A DNA stretch of 53,240 nt from Bacillota bacterium. GTDB taxonomy: Bacteria > Bacillota > UBA4882 > UBA10575. The DNA is taken from the NCBI GenBank assembly GCA_012735135.1, contig JAAYHY010000074.1:1-53240 (forward strand), read 5' to 3'. Under the pieces are notes generated by a model that worked only from the letters and a program-made list of their open reading frames with translations, ran no database searches and had not been told where the DNA came from. Both the position numbers and the translations under genes were made by a program. Positions 1 through 8,737 of the stretch are shown here, in pieces (the first letter of the stretch is position 1; each line of letters starts with the position of its first letter).

Positions 1-1224
1 AGTGGTTCCCGGAAAGGAGCAATGCTTGCCACCTTCGGCCTGGGTGTCCTGATCTTTGTGGATGACTACTTCAACTGTCTGACTGTCGGGAACGTGATGC
101 GGCCGATTACGGACAAAAACCGTGTTTCCCGGGCCAAACTCGCATATGTGGTGGATGCCACCGCCGCGCCGATCTGTATGATTGCGCCCATCTCTTCCTG
201 GGCTGCCGCGGTAACCGGTGTGGTTGAGGGCTATAATGGTTTTGAACTTTTTATCCGGGCGATCCCTTACAATCTGTATTCCCTGCTGACGATGGCCATG
301 ATCGTGATCATCACTTTGATGGGACGCGATTATGGACCTATGCGGAAGCATGAGGAAAACGCCATCCGCACGGGGGATGTTTATACCACCCCCGACCGTC
401 CCTATGCAGGTCAGGACGGCGAAGTGGCGGCCGGAAAAGGAAAGGTCAGGGACCTGGTTATTCCGGTGCTGATCCTGATTGTCCTCTGTGTTGCGGGGAT
501 GGTTTATACCGGCGGGATTCTCGAAGGCGCCAGTATTAAGGATGCTTTCGCCAACTGTGATGCTTCCTTGGGCCTTTCACTGGGTTCGGCGCTGGCCCTC
601 ATTATCGTGATTATTTATTTCATCCTCCGGAAAGTGCTAACTTTCAATGAATGTATGGCTTGCTTCCCCGAGGGCTTTAAAGCAATGGTCCCGGCGATTT
701 TGATTCTGACTTTTGCCTGGACCTTGAGTGGGATCACCGGTCTGTTGGGGGCTAAAGAATTTGTCAGCGGTCTTTTTGCGGGTAGTGCGGCCGGACTGAA
801 GATGCTCCTGCCGGCGATGGTCTTTGCGGTGGCGGTGGGGATGTCCTTTGCCACCGGGACTTCCTGGGGAACCTTCGGGATTCTGTTACCGATTGTGGTG
901 GCGGTAGGGCTGGAACCGGAATTACTGGGTATCTCGGTCTCCGCCTGCCTGGCCGGGGCGGTCTGTGGCGACCATTGCTCCCCCATTTCCGACACGACGA
1001 TCATGTCCTCGACGGGGGCTATGTGTAACCACATTAACCATGTGGAAACCCAGCTTCCTTACGCCTTAACGGTGGCGGCCGTCTCCTTTGTCGGCTATAT
1101 CATTGCCGGTCTCGTCCAGTCGGCCTGGATTGTGCTGCCGCTTTCCATGGCGATGCTCTTCGGGGTGCTTTATAGCATTAAATTAAGCCAAGGAAAGAAG
1201 GCCGTCGCCCCCCTTGCCCAATAG
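1..1224 (+). CDS. Na+/H+ antiporter, NhaC family (5' truncated by window edge)
   Basis: Open frame from base 1 (SGSRKGAMLATFGLGVLIFVDDYFNCLTVGNVMRPITDK...); NhaC-like FxDDYFN..VG and GDHCSPISDTTIMSS motifs; multiple TM segments. Confidence 0.85.
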   Translation, partial: SGSRKGAMLATFGLGVLIFVDDYFNCLTVGNVMRPITDKNRVSRAKLAYVVDATAAPICMIAPISSWAAAVTGVVEGYNGFELFIRAIPYNLYSLLTMAMIVIITLMGRDYGPMRKHEENAIRTGDVYTTPDRPYAGQDGEVAAGKGKVRDLVIPVLILIVLCVAGMVYTGGILEGASIKDAFANCDASLGLSLGSALALIIVIIYFILRKVLTFNECMACFPEGFKAMVPAILILTFAWTLSGITGLLGAKEFVSGLFAGSAAGLKMLLPAMVFAVAVGMSFATGTSWGTFGILLPIVVAVGLEPELLGISVSACLAGAVCGDHCSPISDTTIMSSTGAMCNHINHVETQLPYALTVAAVSFVGYIIAGLVQSAWIVLPLSMAMLFGVLYSIKLSQGKKAVAPLAQ

Positions 1225-1292
1225 GAGTTGGCCAGGAGGCAATTAAGGGAAAAGGGCAGGAAATAAGCCGCTAATGGACAGTGAATAAGGAT

Positions 1293-1342
1293 AAACACCG
1301 TCCGTAACTGCTTACCTTGAGCAGCGAGGGACGGTGTTTTTT
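1293..1342. terminator. Rho-independent terminator after the antiporter gene
   Basis: AAACACCGTCC ... GGACGGTGTTTTTT inverted repeat with T-tract, between convergent genes. Confidence 0.75.
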
Positions 1343-1460
1343 CATCCGCACATCCGGCGCCGGTTCACCCTTTTACTCTGCTGATGCCTGCTTTATTTGC
1401 GTTGCCGGGTAGTGGCTCCCACCGGCTTCGATCTGTGGGGGCGTAGTGATGAAGCCGGAT

Positions 1461-2594
1461 CTATGCTCCGTAGATCCGGTAGTTCCCGCTGAGGGCAAGG
1501 AGGGTAAAGAAGTAGAGGCAGTTATCATAATAACGCCGCTGGTCCCGGCGTAAGGGGGTGCGCCAGAAGCGGTCGACACTGGCTTTGGCCACCGGCCCTT
1601 CGCTCGCCAGAGCGGCGGCGGCATTGGTGGCGATGAGCCCCACATCGTGGAGATACTCCGGTTCTTCCAGTTCCTTTCCATCAATGGTATATTTGGTGAA
1701 CTTCTCTTTGTCGATAAAGAAAGTTTGGATTTTGTTGGCCAGTTCCTTTTGGCCTTTATCGGCCCGGAACCATTCGTAATCAAGGCCGATGTTCAGCGCT
1801 ACCCGGTAGGAGTCACTATAGAAATCACCGTGACCGTGGCTGTGGACCGGGCTGCCATCATAATGGGCGTTCTCGGGAGCCAGACCCGTTACCGGATGGC
1901 AGGTCTTGTGTAAAAACTCCCGGCTGGCCTTAGCGGCGGCGGCCCAGAAGGCACTGTCTTCCGGGTTGCCCCAACGGGCAAACAATTCATAGAAATGGGG
2001 CACGTGATAAGAGGGATCGGTAAAATTACATTCGGGGATAAATTTGATCAATTTGGTCTCCGGATCCCACATGGGCTGGCCGGGCCGGCCGTTTTCCCCT
2101 TTATGGACCACCTCATGTAAAATGGCTTTCGCCTGCGCGCTGTAGTTAAAAGGCGCTTCCCGGTCGCCCCAGCGGTTGGCGGCAAACAGGAGGGCCATGG
2201 CGAAATACTCCTCCCCGTCGGGGGCCGGACCCTGGGCCCTTCTGGTCCCATCCAAATTGCAGGACCAGGCGAAATACCCTTTATAAACACCGCTTTCATG
2301 CCACATATAGGTTTTCGTCCATTTCCAGAGCCGGTCAAAGATCTCCTGATTGTCCATCTGGACCGCCATCATCATTCCATAGGACATTCCTTCGGTCCGC
2401 ACATCGTTATTACCGGTATCGGTAATAAACCCCATATCGGCGCCGACCGGGTGGTAGAACCGGATCTGGTCATCCCCGAAGAATAACTGCTCCCAGGTCT
2501 CCCGAATCTTCCTGTTGATCTCTTCCCCGGAATAACCGTATTCCTGGAGGAGATTCCGGTACTTACCGGTAAAAAAGGCCCCTTTGTTTTCCAT
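1461..2594 (-). CDS. Glycoside hydrolase family 8, similar to reducing-end xylose-releasing exo-oligoxylanase
   Basis: MENKGAFFTGKYRNLLQEYGYSGEEI...; VRTEGMSYGMMMAVQ, WHESGVYKGYFAWSCNLDGTRRAQGPAPDGEEYFAMALLFA typical of GH8 Rex enzymes; start trimmed to the Met following an AAAGGGGAG SD. Confidence 0.85.
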   Translation of the reverse strand: MENKGAFFTGKYRNLLQEYGYSGEEINRKIRETWEQLFFGDDQIRFYHPVGADMGFITDTGNNDVRTEGMSYGMMMAVQMDNQEIFDRLWKWTKTYMWHESGVYKGYFAWSCNLDGTRRAQGPAPDGEEYFAMALLFAANRWGDREAPFNYSAQAKAILHEVVHKGENGRPGQPMWDPETKLIKFIPECNFTDPSYHVPHFYELFARWGNPEDSAFWAAAAKASREFLHKTCHPVTGLAPENAHYDGSPVHSHGHGDFYSDSYRVALNIGLDYEWFRADKGQKELANKIQTFFIDKEKFTKYTIDGKELEEPEYLHDVGLIATNAAAALASEGPVAKASVDRFWRTPLRRDQRRYYDNCLYFFTLLALSGNYRIYGA

Positions 2595-2714
2595 TTGAAG
2601 CTCCCCTTTCCTTCTCTTTTCAGCCGGGCTCAATTAGTGCTTTTATTCGTTTCTTCCGGAATATTCCCTGCTGCAAACTGGCTGGTGGGGGCAGGGGAAG
2701 GATCATGGGGGGTG

Positions 2715-2748
2715 AAAAAAAGTTGGGCTTTGGCAGGCCCAACTTTTT
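2715..2748 (-). terminator. Rho-independent terminator of the arg operon
   Basis: AAAAAGTTGGGC-TTTGGCAG-GCCCAACTTTTT hairpin immediately downstream of argD. Confidence 0.8.
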
Positions 2749-2753
2749 GCGCT

Positions 2754-3947
2754 TTACTCCGCCGCGGCGGTTAAAACCCGTTTCAGGATGGCGAGGCCCC
2801 GTTCCAGATCGGCGACGCTGATGTTGAGGGGCGGGACCAGCCGTATGGTGGTAGGGGTGACCGCATTTACAATCAACCCCTGCTCCAGACAGGAACGCAT
2901 CACCGGTTGGGCCGGCACCGTCAGCTCAAGGCCGAGGAGGAGCCCCCAGCCCCGGACCTCCTTGATGACCGGCAGTTCCTGCTGCCAGCTTTGGAAGCGG
3001 GCCTTTAACTCGGCCCCTAAACGGTGGGCCCGTTCCGGTAATTTCTCTTCCTCCATGATCTGGAGGATGGCTAAGGCGGTGGCAAAGGCGATCCCGCCGC
3101 CGCCCACGGTGGAACTGTGGTCCCCCGGTTCAAAGGCGGCGGCCACGTCTTCCCGGGCCAGCATGGCGCCGATGGGGATCCCGCCGCCCAAAGCTTTGGC
3201 CAAAGTGAGGATCTGGGGTTTCACCCCAAAATGTTCCCACGCAAAATATTTTCCGGTCCGCCCCAGGCCGGTCTGGACCTCGTCGATCATGAGGAGGAGA
3301 CCATGGCGCCGGCAAAGTTCAACGAGGCCCTGGAAGAAAGCGGGGTCCACCGGGTGGACGCCGCCTTCGCCCTGGACCAGTTCGAGGAGGACGCCACAGG
3401 TTTGCGGGGTGATCGCCGCTTCCCAGGAGGCCAGATCATTGATGCGGGCGTAACGGAAGCCGGCCGGCAGGGGTTGAAAGGCCTCTTGGTACTTGGGTTG
3501 CCCGGTGGCGGCCAGCGCCCCCATGGTCCGGCCGTGAAAGGAATTCTCCGCCGTGATAATCTCATATTTCCCGCCCATCCGGGTTTTGCCGTATTTCCGC
3601 GCCAGCTTGATGGCGGCTTCATTGGCTTCGGCCCCGCTGTTGGCGAAGAAGACCCGTTCCAGGCCGGAGAGGGCGGTCAGTTTCTCCGCCAGCAGGATTT
3701 GCTCTTCCAGATAAAAAAGGTTGGAGACGTGGATAATCTTGGCGGCTTGTTTTTGGATGGCGGCCACCACCGCCGGGTGGGAATGGCCCAAGGCCTGGAC
3801 CGCGATGCCGCTGAGAAAATCCAAATACTCCCGGCCGTCCACATCATATAAATGCGCGGCGGCGCCCCGGGAAAAAACTACCGGTAACCGCCGGACGTTA
3901 TTCATCAATACTTTTTCCGCCCTGGCGACCCAAGGGTCTATTTTCAT
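2754..3947 (-). CDS. argD: Acetylornithine aminotransferase
   Basis: Class III aminotransferase with NSGAEANEAAIKLARKYG, LMIDEVQTGLGRTGK, TLAKALGGGIPIGAML; in argCJBD order. Confidence 0.93.
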   Translation of the reverse strand: MKIDPWVARAEKVLMNNVRRLPVVFSRGAAAHLYDVDGREYLDFLSGIAVQALGHSHPAVVAAIQKQAAKIIHVSNLFYLEEQILLAEKLTALSGLERVFFANSGAEANEAAIKLARKYGKTRMGGKYEIITAENSFHGRTMGALAATGQPKYQEAFQPLPAGFRYARINDLASWEAAITPQTCGVLLELVQGEGGVHPVDPAFFQGLVELCRRHGLLLMIDEVQTGLGRTGKYFAWEHFGVKPQILTLAKALGGGIPIGAMLAREDVAAAFEPGDHSSTVGGGGIAFATALAILQIMEEEKLPERAHRLGAELKARFQSWQQELPVIKEVRGWGLLLGLELTVPAQPVMRSCLEQGLIVNAVTPTTIRLVPPLNISVADLERGLAILKRVLTAAAE

Positions 3948-3969
3948 TTCCTCAATACCTCCCGTCTCT

Positions 3970-4839
3970 TCAGTCTCGCTCTACGACCATGGTGCCGATC
4001 CCCTCGTCGGTTAGGACCTCTAAAAGCAGGGTATGGAAGCGCCGGCCGTCAATAATATGGGTCCGGTTCACACCGTGTTGCAAGGCGTAAATACAGGCTT
4101 CGACTTTGGGGACCATCCCGCCGTCGATCTGCCCCTGGCCGATCATCTGCTGGGCCTTTTCAATATCGATCGTTGATAACAGGGAAGAGGGGTCTTGGGG
4201 ATCGGCGTAGATCCCTTCCGTATCCGTGAGGATAATCAATTTTTCCGCTTGGAGGGCGGCGGCCAGTTCCCCGGCGACCGTGTCGGCGTTGATGTTGTAA
4301 AAGGCCCCGTCGGCGCCCACCCCGATGGTGGCGACGATGGGGATATAACTCTTCTCCATCAGGAAGTGCAGGAGATCGGGCTGGATGGTCTCGATTTCGC
4401 CGACAAAACCGAGGTCAACCTGGTCATTAAGGTGTTTTTTCCGGGCGCGGAGCAACTGGCCGTCCTGTCCGGAGAGGCCGACAGCTTTGCCGCCGAACTG
4501 GTTAACCAGGGCCACCAGTTCCTTATTGATCTTTCCAGCCAGGACCATATTGACGATCTCCATGGTTTCGCCGTCGGTGACCCGGAGGCCATGATGGAAA
4601 GTGCTTACTTTCCCCACTTTCTTCAGGAGTTCGGAGATCTCCGGACCTCCGCCGTGGACAATCACGGGGTTGAGGCCAAGGTATTTGAGGAGAATGATAT
4701 CGAGGATGACCGCTTTCTTGATCTCCGCATTGATCATGGCGTTACCGCCATATTTGATCACAAAGGTTTTTCCGTAGAACTTCCGGATATAAGGGATGGC
4801 CTCAATTAAGACCTGCGCCCGTTGGTTGAATTCTTCCAT
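3970..4839 (-). CDS. argB: Acetylglutamate kinase
   Basis: FVIKYGGNAM, VIVHGGGPEI, ILTDTEGIYADP; in the arg operon. Confidence 0.95.
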   Translation of the reverse strand: MEEFNQRAQVLIEAIPYIRKFYGKTFVIKYGGNAMINAEIKKAVILDIILLKYLGLNPVIVHGGGPEISELLKKVGKVSTFHHGLRVTDGETMEIVNMVLAGKINKELVALVNQFGGKAVGLSGQDGQLLRARKKHLNDQVDLGFVGEIETIQPDLLHFLMEKSYIPIVATIGVGADGAFYNINADTVAGELAAALQAEKLIILTDTEGIYADPQDPSSLLSTIDIEKAQQMIGQGQIDGGMVPKVEACIYALQHGVNRTHIIDGRRFHTLLLEVLTDEGIGTMVVERD

Positions 4840-4880
4840 CTGATCACTACCCCCTTTTTCCCCCTACCCTTGGGAACAGA

Positions 4881-6086
4881 TTATGAACGGTAACTCCCGT
4901 TGATCCGGACATACTCCTGGGAAAGATCACAGGTCCAGATGGTGGCGGCCGCTGCCCCTTGGTTCAGGTTGATCTCGGTGGTGATCTCCTTTTCCGACAG
5001 GATCTTTTTGGCCGCTTCTTCATCAAAGGCAAGCCCCTGTCCGGCATAGACTATTAGATCGCCTAAACTAATCCTGGTCTTGGCCGGGGAAAAATCAATC
5101 CCGGAGTAACCGACGGCCGCCAGGATCCGCCCCCAATTGGCGTCTTCGCCATAAAAGGCGGTCTTGACCAAGGGGGAGTTGGCCACGGCCCGGGCGGCGG
5201 TTTCGGCCGCCTGTTCAGTCCGGGCGCCGGTCACCTTCACGGTAATAAATTTGGTGGCACCTTCACCGTCTTTCACGATCATCCAGGCCAGTTGCCGGCA
5301 GACTTCTTCCAGGGCCAGCGTGAAAGCGTCCAAAGCCGGCCCCGCTTTGAGCGGTTCCCCGCCGGCCGCCCCGTTGGCCAGGAGGAATACGGAATCATTG
5401 GTGCTGGTGTCACCGTCGACCGTGATCCGGTTAAAGGTCCGGTCCACCACGGAGCGGAGAACCTCCTGGAGCAGGGCTTTCTCGACGGGCGCGTCGGTGG
5501 TGATCACCGCCAGCATAGTTGCCATCTGCGGTTGGATCATCCCGGAGCCTTTGGCCATCCCCCCCACCCGGATTTCCCGGCCTTCATGCTGGTAGGCCAC
5601 GGCCCATTCCTTCGGAAAAGTATCCGTCGTCATAATGGCGCGGGCGGCGTCGGTCCCACCGGTGGCGGAGAGTTTCTCTTTTAAGACCGGAAGGGCGGAG
5701 AGAATTGGCTTTACCGGGAGGGGAACGCCGATCACCCCGGTGGAGCCCACGAAGAGGGCGGCGGGAGGGATATTGAGCAACTCCGCCATGGCGGTGGCGA
5801 TCCTTAATGCGTCTTGGCTCCCTTGGGGACCGACACAAGCGTTGGCATTGGCGCTGTTGATCAGGACCGCCCGGGTGTGGGGGTGGTTCAGGTGCTCTTG
5901 GCTCAGCAGGACCGGGGCCGCTTTCGCCTTATTGGTGGTAAACACCGCGGCGCCGGCCGCCGGCGTTTCGCTGTAGACCAGGCCTAAATCGGGTTTGCCT
6001 GATTTTTTCAGGCCGCACGCCAATCCGGAAGCGAGAAAACCCTGGGGGGCGGTTACCCCGCCGGTTATGTAATGGAAAGTTTCCAT
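4881..6086 (-). CDS. argJ: Bifunctional ornithine acetyltransferase / N-acetylglutamate synthase
   Basis: GGVTAPQGFLASGLACGLKKSGKPDLGL, INSANANACVGPQG, MTTDTFPKEWAV; in the arg operon. Confidence 0.95.
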   Translation of the reverse strand: METFHYITGGVTAPQGFLASGLACGLKKSGKPDLGLVYSETPAAGAAVFTTNKAKAAPVLLSQEHLNHPHTRAVLINSANANACVGPQGSQDALRIATAMAELLNIPPAALFVGSTGVIGVPLPVKPILSALPVLKEKLSATGGTDAARAIMTTDTFPKEWAVAYQHEGREIRVGGMAKGSGMIQPQMATMLAVITTDAPVEKALLQEVLRSVVDRTFNRITVDGDTSTNDSVFLLANGAAGGEPLKAGPALDAFTLALEEVCRQLAWMIVKDGEGATKFITVKVTGARTEQAAETAARAVANSPLVKTAFYGEDANWGRILAAVGYSGIDFSPAKTRISLGDLIVYAGQGLAFDEEAAKKILSEKEITTEINLNQGAAAATIWTCDLSQEYVRINGSYRS

Positions 6087-6149
6087 GTTTTCACCTCATT
6101 TTCAATTCTTTTTGCCCGCAGCGTCAAAGATTTGCCGAAAGGACCGGCT

Positions 6150-7193
6150 TTACGGCCAAATTCCCAGTTCCGTCAGGCCGGTGGTTTCCGGAAGACCAAA
6201 AAGGAGGTTCATGTTTTGGATGGCCTGACCGGCGGCGCCTTTGACCATGTTGTCAAGGACAGAGAGGACAATGACCTGCCCGGTCCGTTCGTCCACCCGG
6301 ACCGCCAGGTGACAGCGGTTGGAACCCAGGACGGCTTTGGTCTGGGGGAGGGCGGTCTCCGGGAGGACGGCCACCATGGGCTCATTGGCGTAAAAATCCC
6401 GGTAAATTTGGGTTAAGTTCCCGGTCGTGAGGCCTTCTTTTCCCGCCAGGTGCAGGGTGGTGAAGCTCCCCCGCGGCATCGGGACCAGATGAGGAGTGAA
6501 GGAGACTTTCACCGGTTCCTTGCCGATTTGTTCGGCAAAGGCTTCAACCTCCGGGGTATGCCGGTGGCCCGGCAGGCCATAGGCCTTGAAATCGTTGGCG
6601 ATCTCCGCAAAGAGAAGGTCCGGTTTGGCGGAACGGCCGGCGCCGGAAAGGCCGGATTTGGCGTCGGCGATAATTAAGGAAGAAGCCAGAAGTTTATTGA
6701 CCAGGAGCGGGGCCACGCCCAGTAAAATACTGGTGGGATAGCAACCGGGGTTGCCGACCAACCGGGCGCCGGCAATTTCAGCCCGGTTTAATTCCGGGAG
6801 GCCATATACCGCTTCGGCCAGCAGGTGCGGCGCCGGGTGGGTTGTTTTATACCAGGCTTCGTACAGGGCTGGATCTTTAAACCGGAAATCGGCGCCCAGA
6901 TCAATCACTTTGCAGCCGGCCTGTAAAAAGGCGGGCGCCAGTTCGGCGGCGACGCCATGGGGGACCGCCAGAAAAACCAGGTCGCATTCGTAAAGGCGGG
7001 GGTCATCGGTGGCCAGGATCGGCTCATTGCCCAGCGGGGTCCCGTGCAAGGTGGGAAAGAGCTCCCACCCCAAACGGCCGGCCTGGGAGCGGGAAGCGAG
7101 CGCATGGATCTTCACGTTTGGGTGTTTGGTGAGGAGGCGTAATAACTCGCCACCGGTGTAGCCATTGACGCCAATAATGCCCACTTTAACCAT
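6150..7193 (-). CDS. argC: N-acetyl-gamma-glutamyl-phosphate reductase
   Basis: VGIIGVNGYTGGELLRLLTKHP, VGNPGCYPTS, SGLSGAGR; first gene of the arg operon. Confidence 0.95.
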   Translation of the reverse strand: MVKVGIIGVNGYTGGELLRLLTKHPNVKIHALASRSQAGRLGWELFPTLHGTPLGNEPILATDDPRLYECDLVFLAVPHGVAAELAPAFLQAGCKVIDLGADFRFKDPALYEAWYKTTHPAPHLLAEAVYGLPELNRAEIAGARLVGNPGCYPTSILLGVAPLLVNKLLASSLIIADAKSGLSGAGRSAKPDLLFAEIANDFKAYGLPGHRHTPEVEAFAEQIGKEPVKVSFTPHLVPMPRGSFTTLHLAGKEGLTTGNLTQIYRDFYANEPMVAVLPETALPQTKAVLGSNRCHLAVRVDERTGQVIVLSVLDNMVKGAAGQAIQNMNLLFGLPETTGLTELGIWP

Positions 7194-7235
7194 CTATTCC
7201 ATCCTCCCCCTAATTCTTGGCAGTTATTTCTCATA

Positions 7236-7264
7236 ATTATATCCGACTTGCCACTGGTTGGCAA
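7236..7264 (-). promoter_or_regulatory. sigma-A-type promoter of argCJBD
   Basis: On the minus strand: TTGCCA - 17 nt - TATAAT (-35 at 7259-7264, -10 at 7236-7241), upstream of argC. Confidence 0.7.
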
Positions 7265-7279
7265 TAATAAAAATACAAA
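7262..7279 (+). promoter_or_regulatory. Putative ArgR/AhrC ARG box
   Basis: CAATAATAAAAATACAAA resembles the Bacillus ARG-box consensus CATGAATAAAAATKCAAK (14/18) and overlaps the -35 of the arg promoter. Confidence 0.45.
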
Positions 7280-7398
7280 ATATGTGCATAAATATGTTAA
7301 AAATAATTTACGCGGCGCGGCCGGCCGGATTTGAAGGAGCCGGACCGGGGTTGAAAGCCGACTTAACCTGTTTGGGGGTGGGGTCCTCCGCAAAAAGA

Positions 7399-7437
7399 CA
7401 AAAAAGCCGGGACGGGCTTGCGCCCTGCCCCGGCTTT
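7399..7437 (-). terminator. Rho-independent terminator downstream of the prsA-like gene
   Basis: AAAAAGCCGGG...CCCCGGCTTT inverted repeat with an oligo-T end on the minus strand. Confidence 0.65.
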
Positions 7438-7494
7438 CCGGCCGTGGAGAATGGCCGTGGATTTTTATTCTGGCGTCAGCCGAAGGGATCCGCC

Positions 7495-8403
7495 TTAACT
7501 GGCGGCGTTCAGAAACGTCTCAATCTTATAGCCGGCGGAGACCTCTTGCAACCAGGGATTATACTCCTGTTGCAGCTTTTGGTTGAATAAATACTCCTTA
7601 ATCTCAGTCTTATTTTTTTCGAAATTGGGCTCTTCCGCGGCTTTCTTTGCTTCCACTTTGATCAGGTGATAACCATATTCGGTTTTGACCGGATCACTGA
7701 TCGTGCCGGGTTTAAGCGCAAAAGCGGCTTTTTCAAAGGCGGCGGTCATGATCCCGCGGCCAAAGAACCCGAGGTCGCCGCCTTTTTCCTTCGAGGCGGT
7801 GTCTTTGGAGAATTCCTTTGCCAGTTTGGCAAAGTCTTCGCCCTTATCCAGGCGGGCTTTGAGCGCCTTGGCTTCCTTTTCGGTCTCCACCAGGATGTGG
7901 CTGGCTTTAACCTGTTCCTCCTGGGCAAAGTCTTCCTTGTTCTCTTCAAAGAAGGCTTTGATCTCGGCTTCGGTGACGGAGATCCGGGGCGCCAGGAGTT
8001 TTTTAAGTTTAAGGGTATTGGCCAGGTTCGCTTTTAGTTTTTCCAAGGAAGAGCCGTTCATCGCCAAGACTTGACTCAGGGTTTCTTCATCGCCATAGGT
8101 GGCGTAATAATTCGCCAGTTCCGCTTCGATCTCTTGGTCGGTAACGGAGATCTTTTGCTTTTTCGCTTCCAAGTCGACGATCTTTTGGGCCAGCAAAAGG
8201 TTTAAACCCTGTTGACCGGCTTGCTCCAGTAACAGATCGTATAACTCATCTTTGGTGATGGCTTCCCCGTTCACCTTGGCGACCACTGTCGTTTTGGGAC
8301 CGGCCGTCCAATGGCTTACGCCCAGAACCGCGCCGGAGACGAGGGCGAGGATGAGGATGACGATGACCATGTTTCGTTTTATCTTGAGCGCCTTTAACTT
8401 CAT
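7495..8403 (-). CDS. PrsA/SurA-like peptidylprolyl isomerase (parvulin type)
   Basis: MKLKALKIKRNMVIVILILALVSGAVLG... N-terminal hydrophobic segment; parvulin motif VKASHILVETEKEAKALKARLDKGEDFAKLAKEFSKDTASKEKGGDLGFFGRG; start trimmed to an SD-preceded ATG. Confidence 0.88.
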   Translation of the reverse strand: MKLKALKIKRNMVIVILILALVSGAVLGVSHWTAGPKTTVVAKVNGEAITKDELYDLLLEQAGQQGLNLLLAQKIVDLEAKKQKISVTDQEIEAELANYYATYGDEETLSQVLAMNGSSLEKLKANLANTLKLKKLLAPRISVTEAEIKAFFEENKEDFAQEEQVKASHILVETEKEAKALKARLDKGEDFAKLAKEFSKDTASKEKGGDLGFFGRGIMTAAFEKAAFALKPGTISDPVKTEYGYHLIKVEAKKAAEEPNFEKNKTEIKEYLFNQKLQQEYNPWLQEVSAGYKIETFLNAAS

Positions 8404-8570
8404 TTGTTCCTTTCCACTCCTTAAGGTTAATGCTGATATTGTAGCAAACAAAGATGTCGGCTTTATGTCAAATGCGGAAGTAAATCCTGGTGGCGGGGGG
8501 ATTTTTTGCAGGATTGGAACGGGGATTATTATCATCCTATCAGGGGTCGGGTGAAAGCCGGACGGACGCT

Positions 8571-8737
8571 TTGACAGCCAGGGCGGACCACTTGGTGGCC
8601 GACGCAGGGGCTTGACAGCAGGCGCGGACGATTTGGCAGCCGGCGCGGACGACTTGACGGTAGGCACGGACAATTTGACAGCCGGCGTGGACGACTTGGC
8701 AGCCGGTGTAGGGGACTTGACAGTGGGGGCAGGGGAC
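8571..8737. repeat. Tandem minisatellite, about 8 units of 21 bp (one unit 20 bp)
   Basis: Degenerate consensus TTGRCAGCCGGCGCGGACGAC; units start at 8571, 8592, 8612, 8633, 8654, 8675, 8696 and 8717. Confidence 0.9.

Noticed and set aside
2788-3851. Long plus-strand ORFs (221 aa, 244 aa) opposite argD
   Set aside because: Antisense shadow ORFs in a GC-rich coding region; the argD reading is unambiguous. The same applies to antisense ORFs over argB, argJ, argC, efp, spoIIIA, polA and the lpx genes.
8404-8673. N-terminal 90-aa extension of the prsA ORF
   Set aside because: An SD-preceded ATG at 8403 begins a typical signal/anchor sequence; the extension reads into the minisatellite and has no family character.
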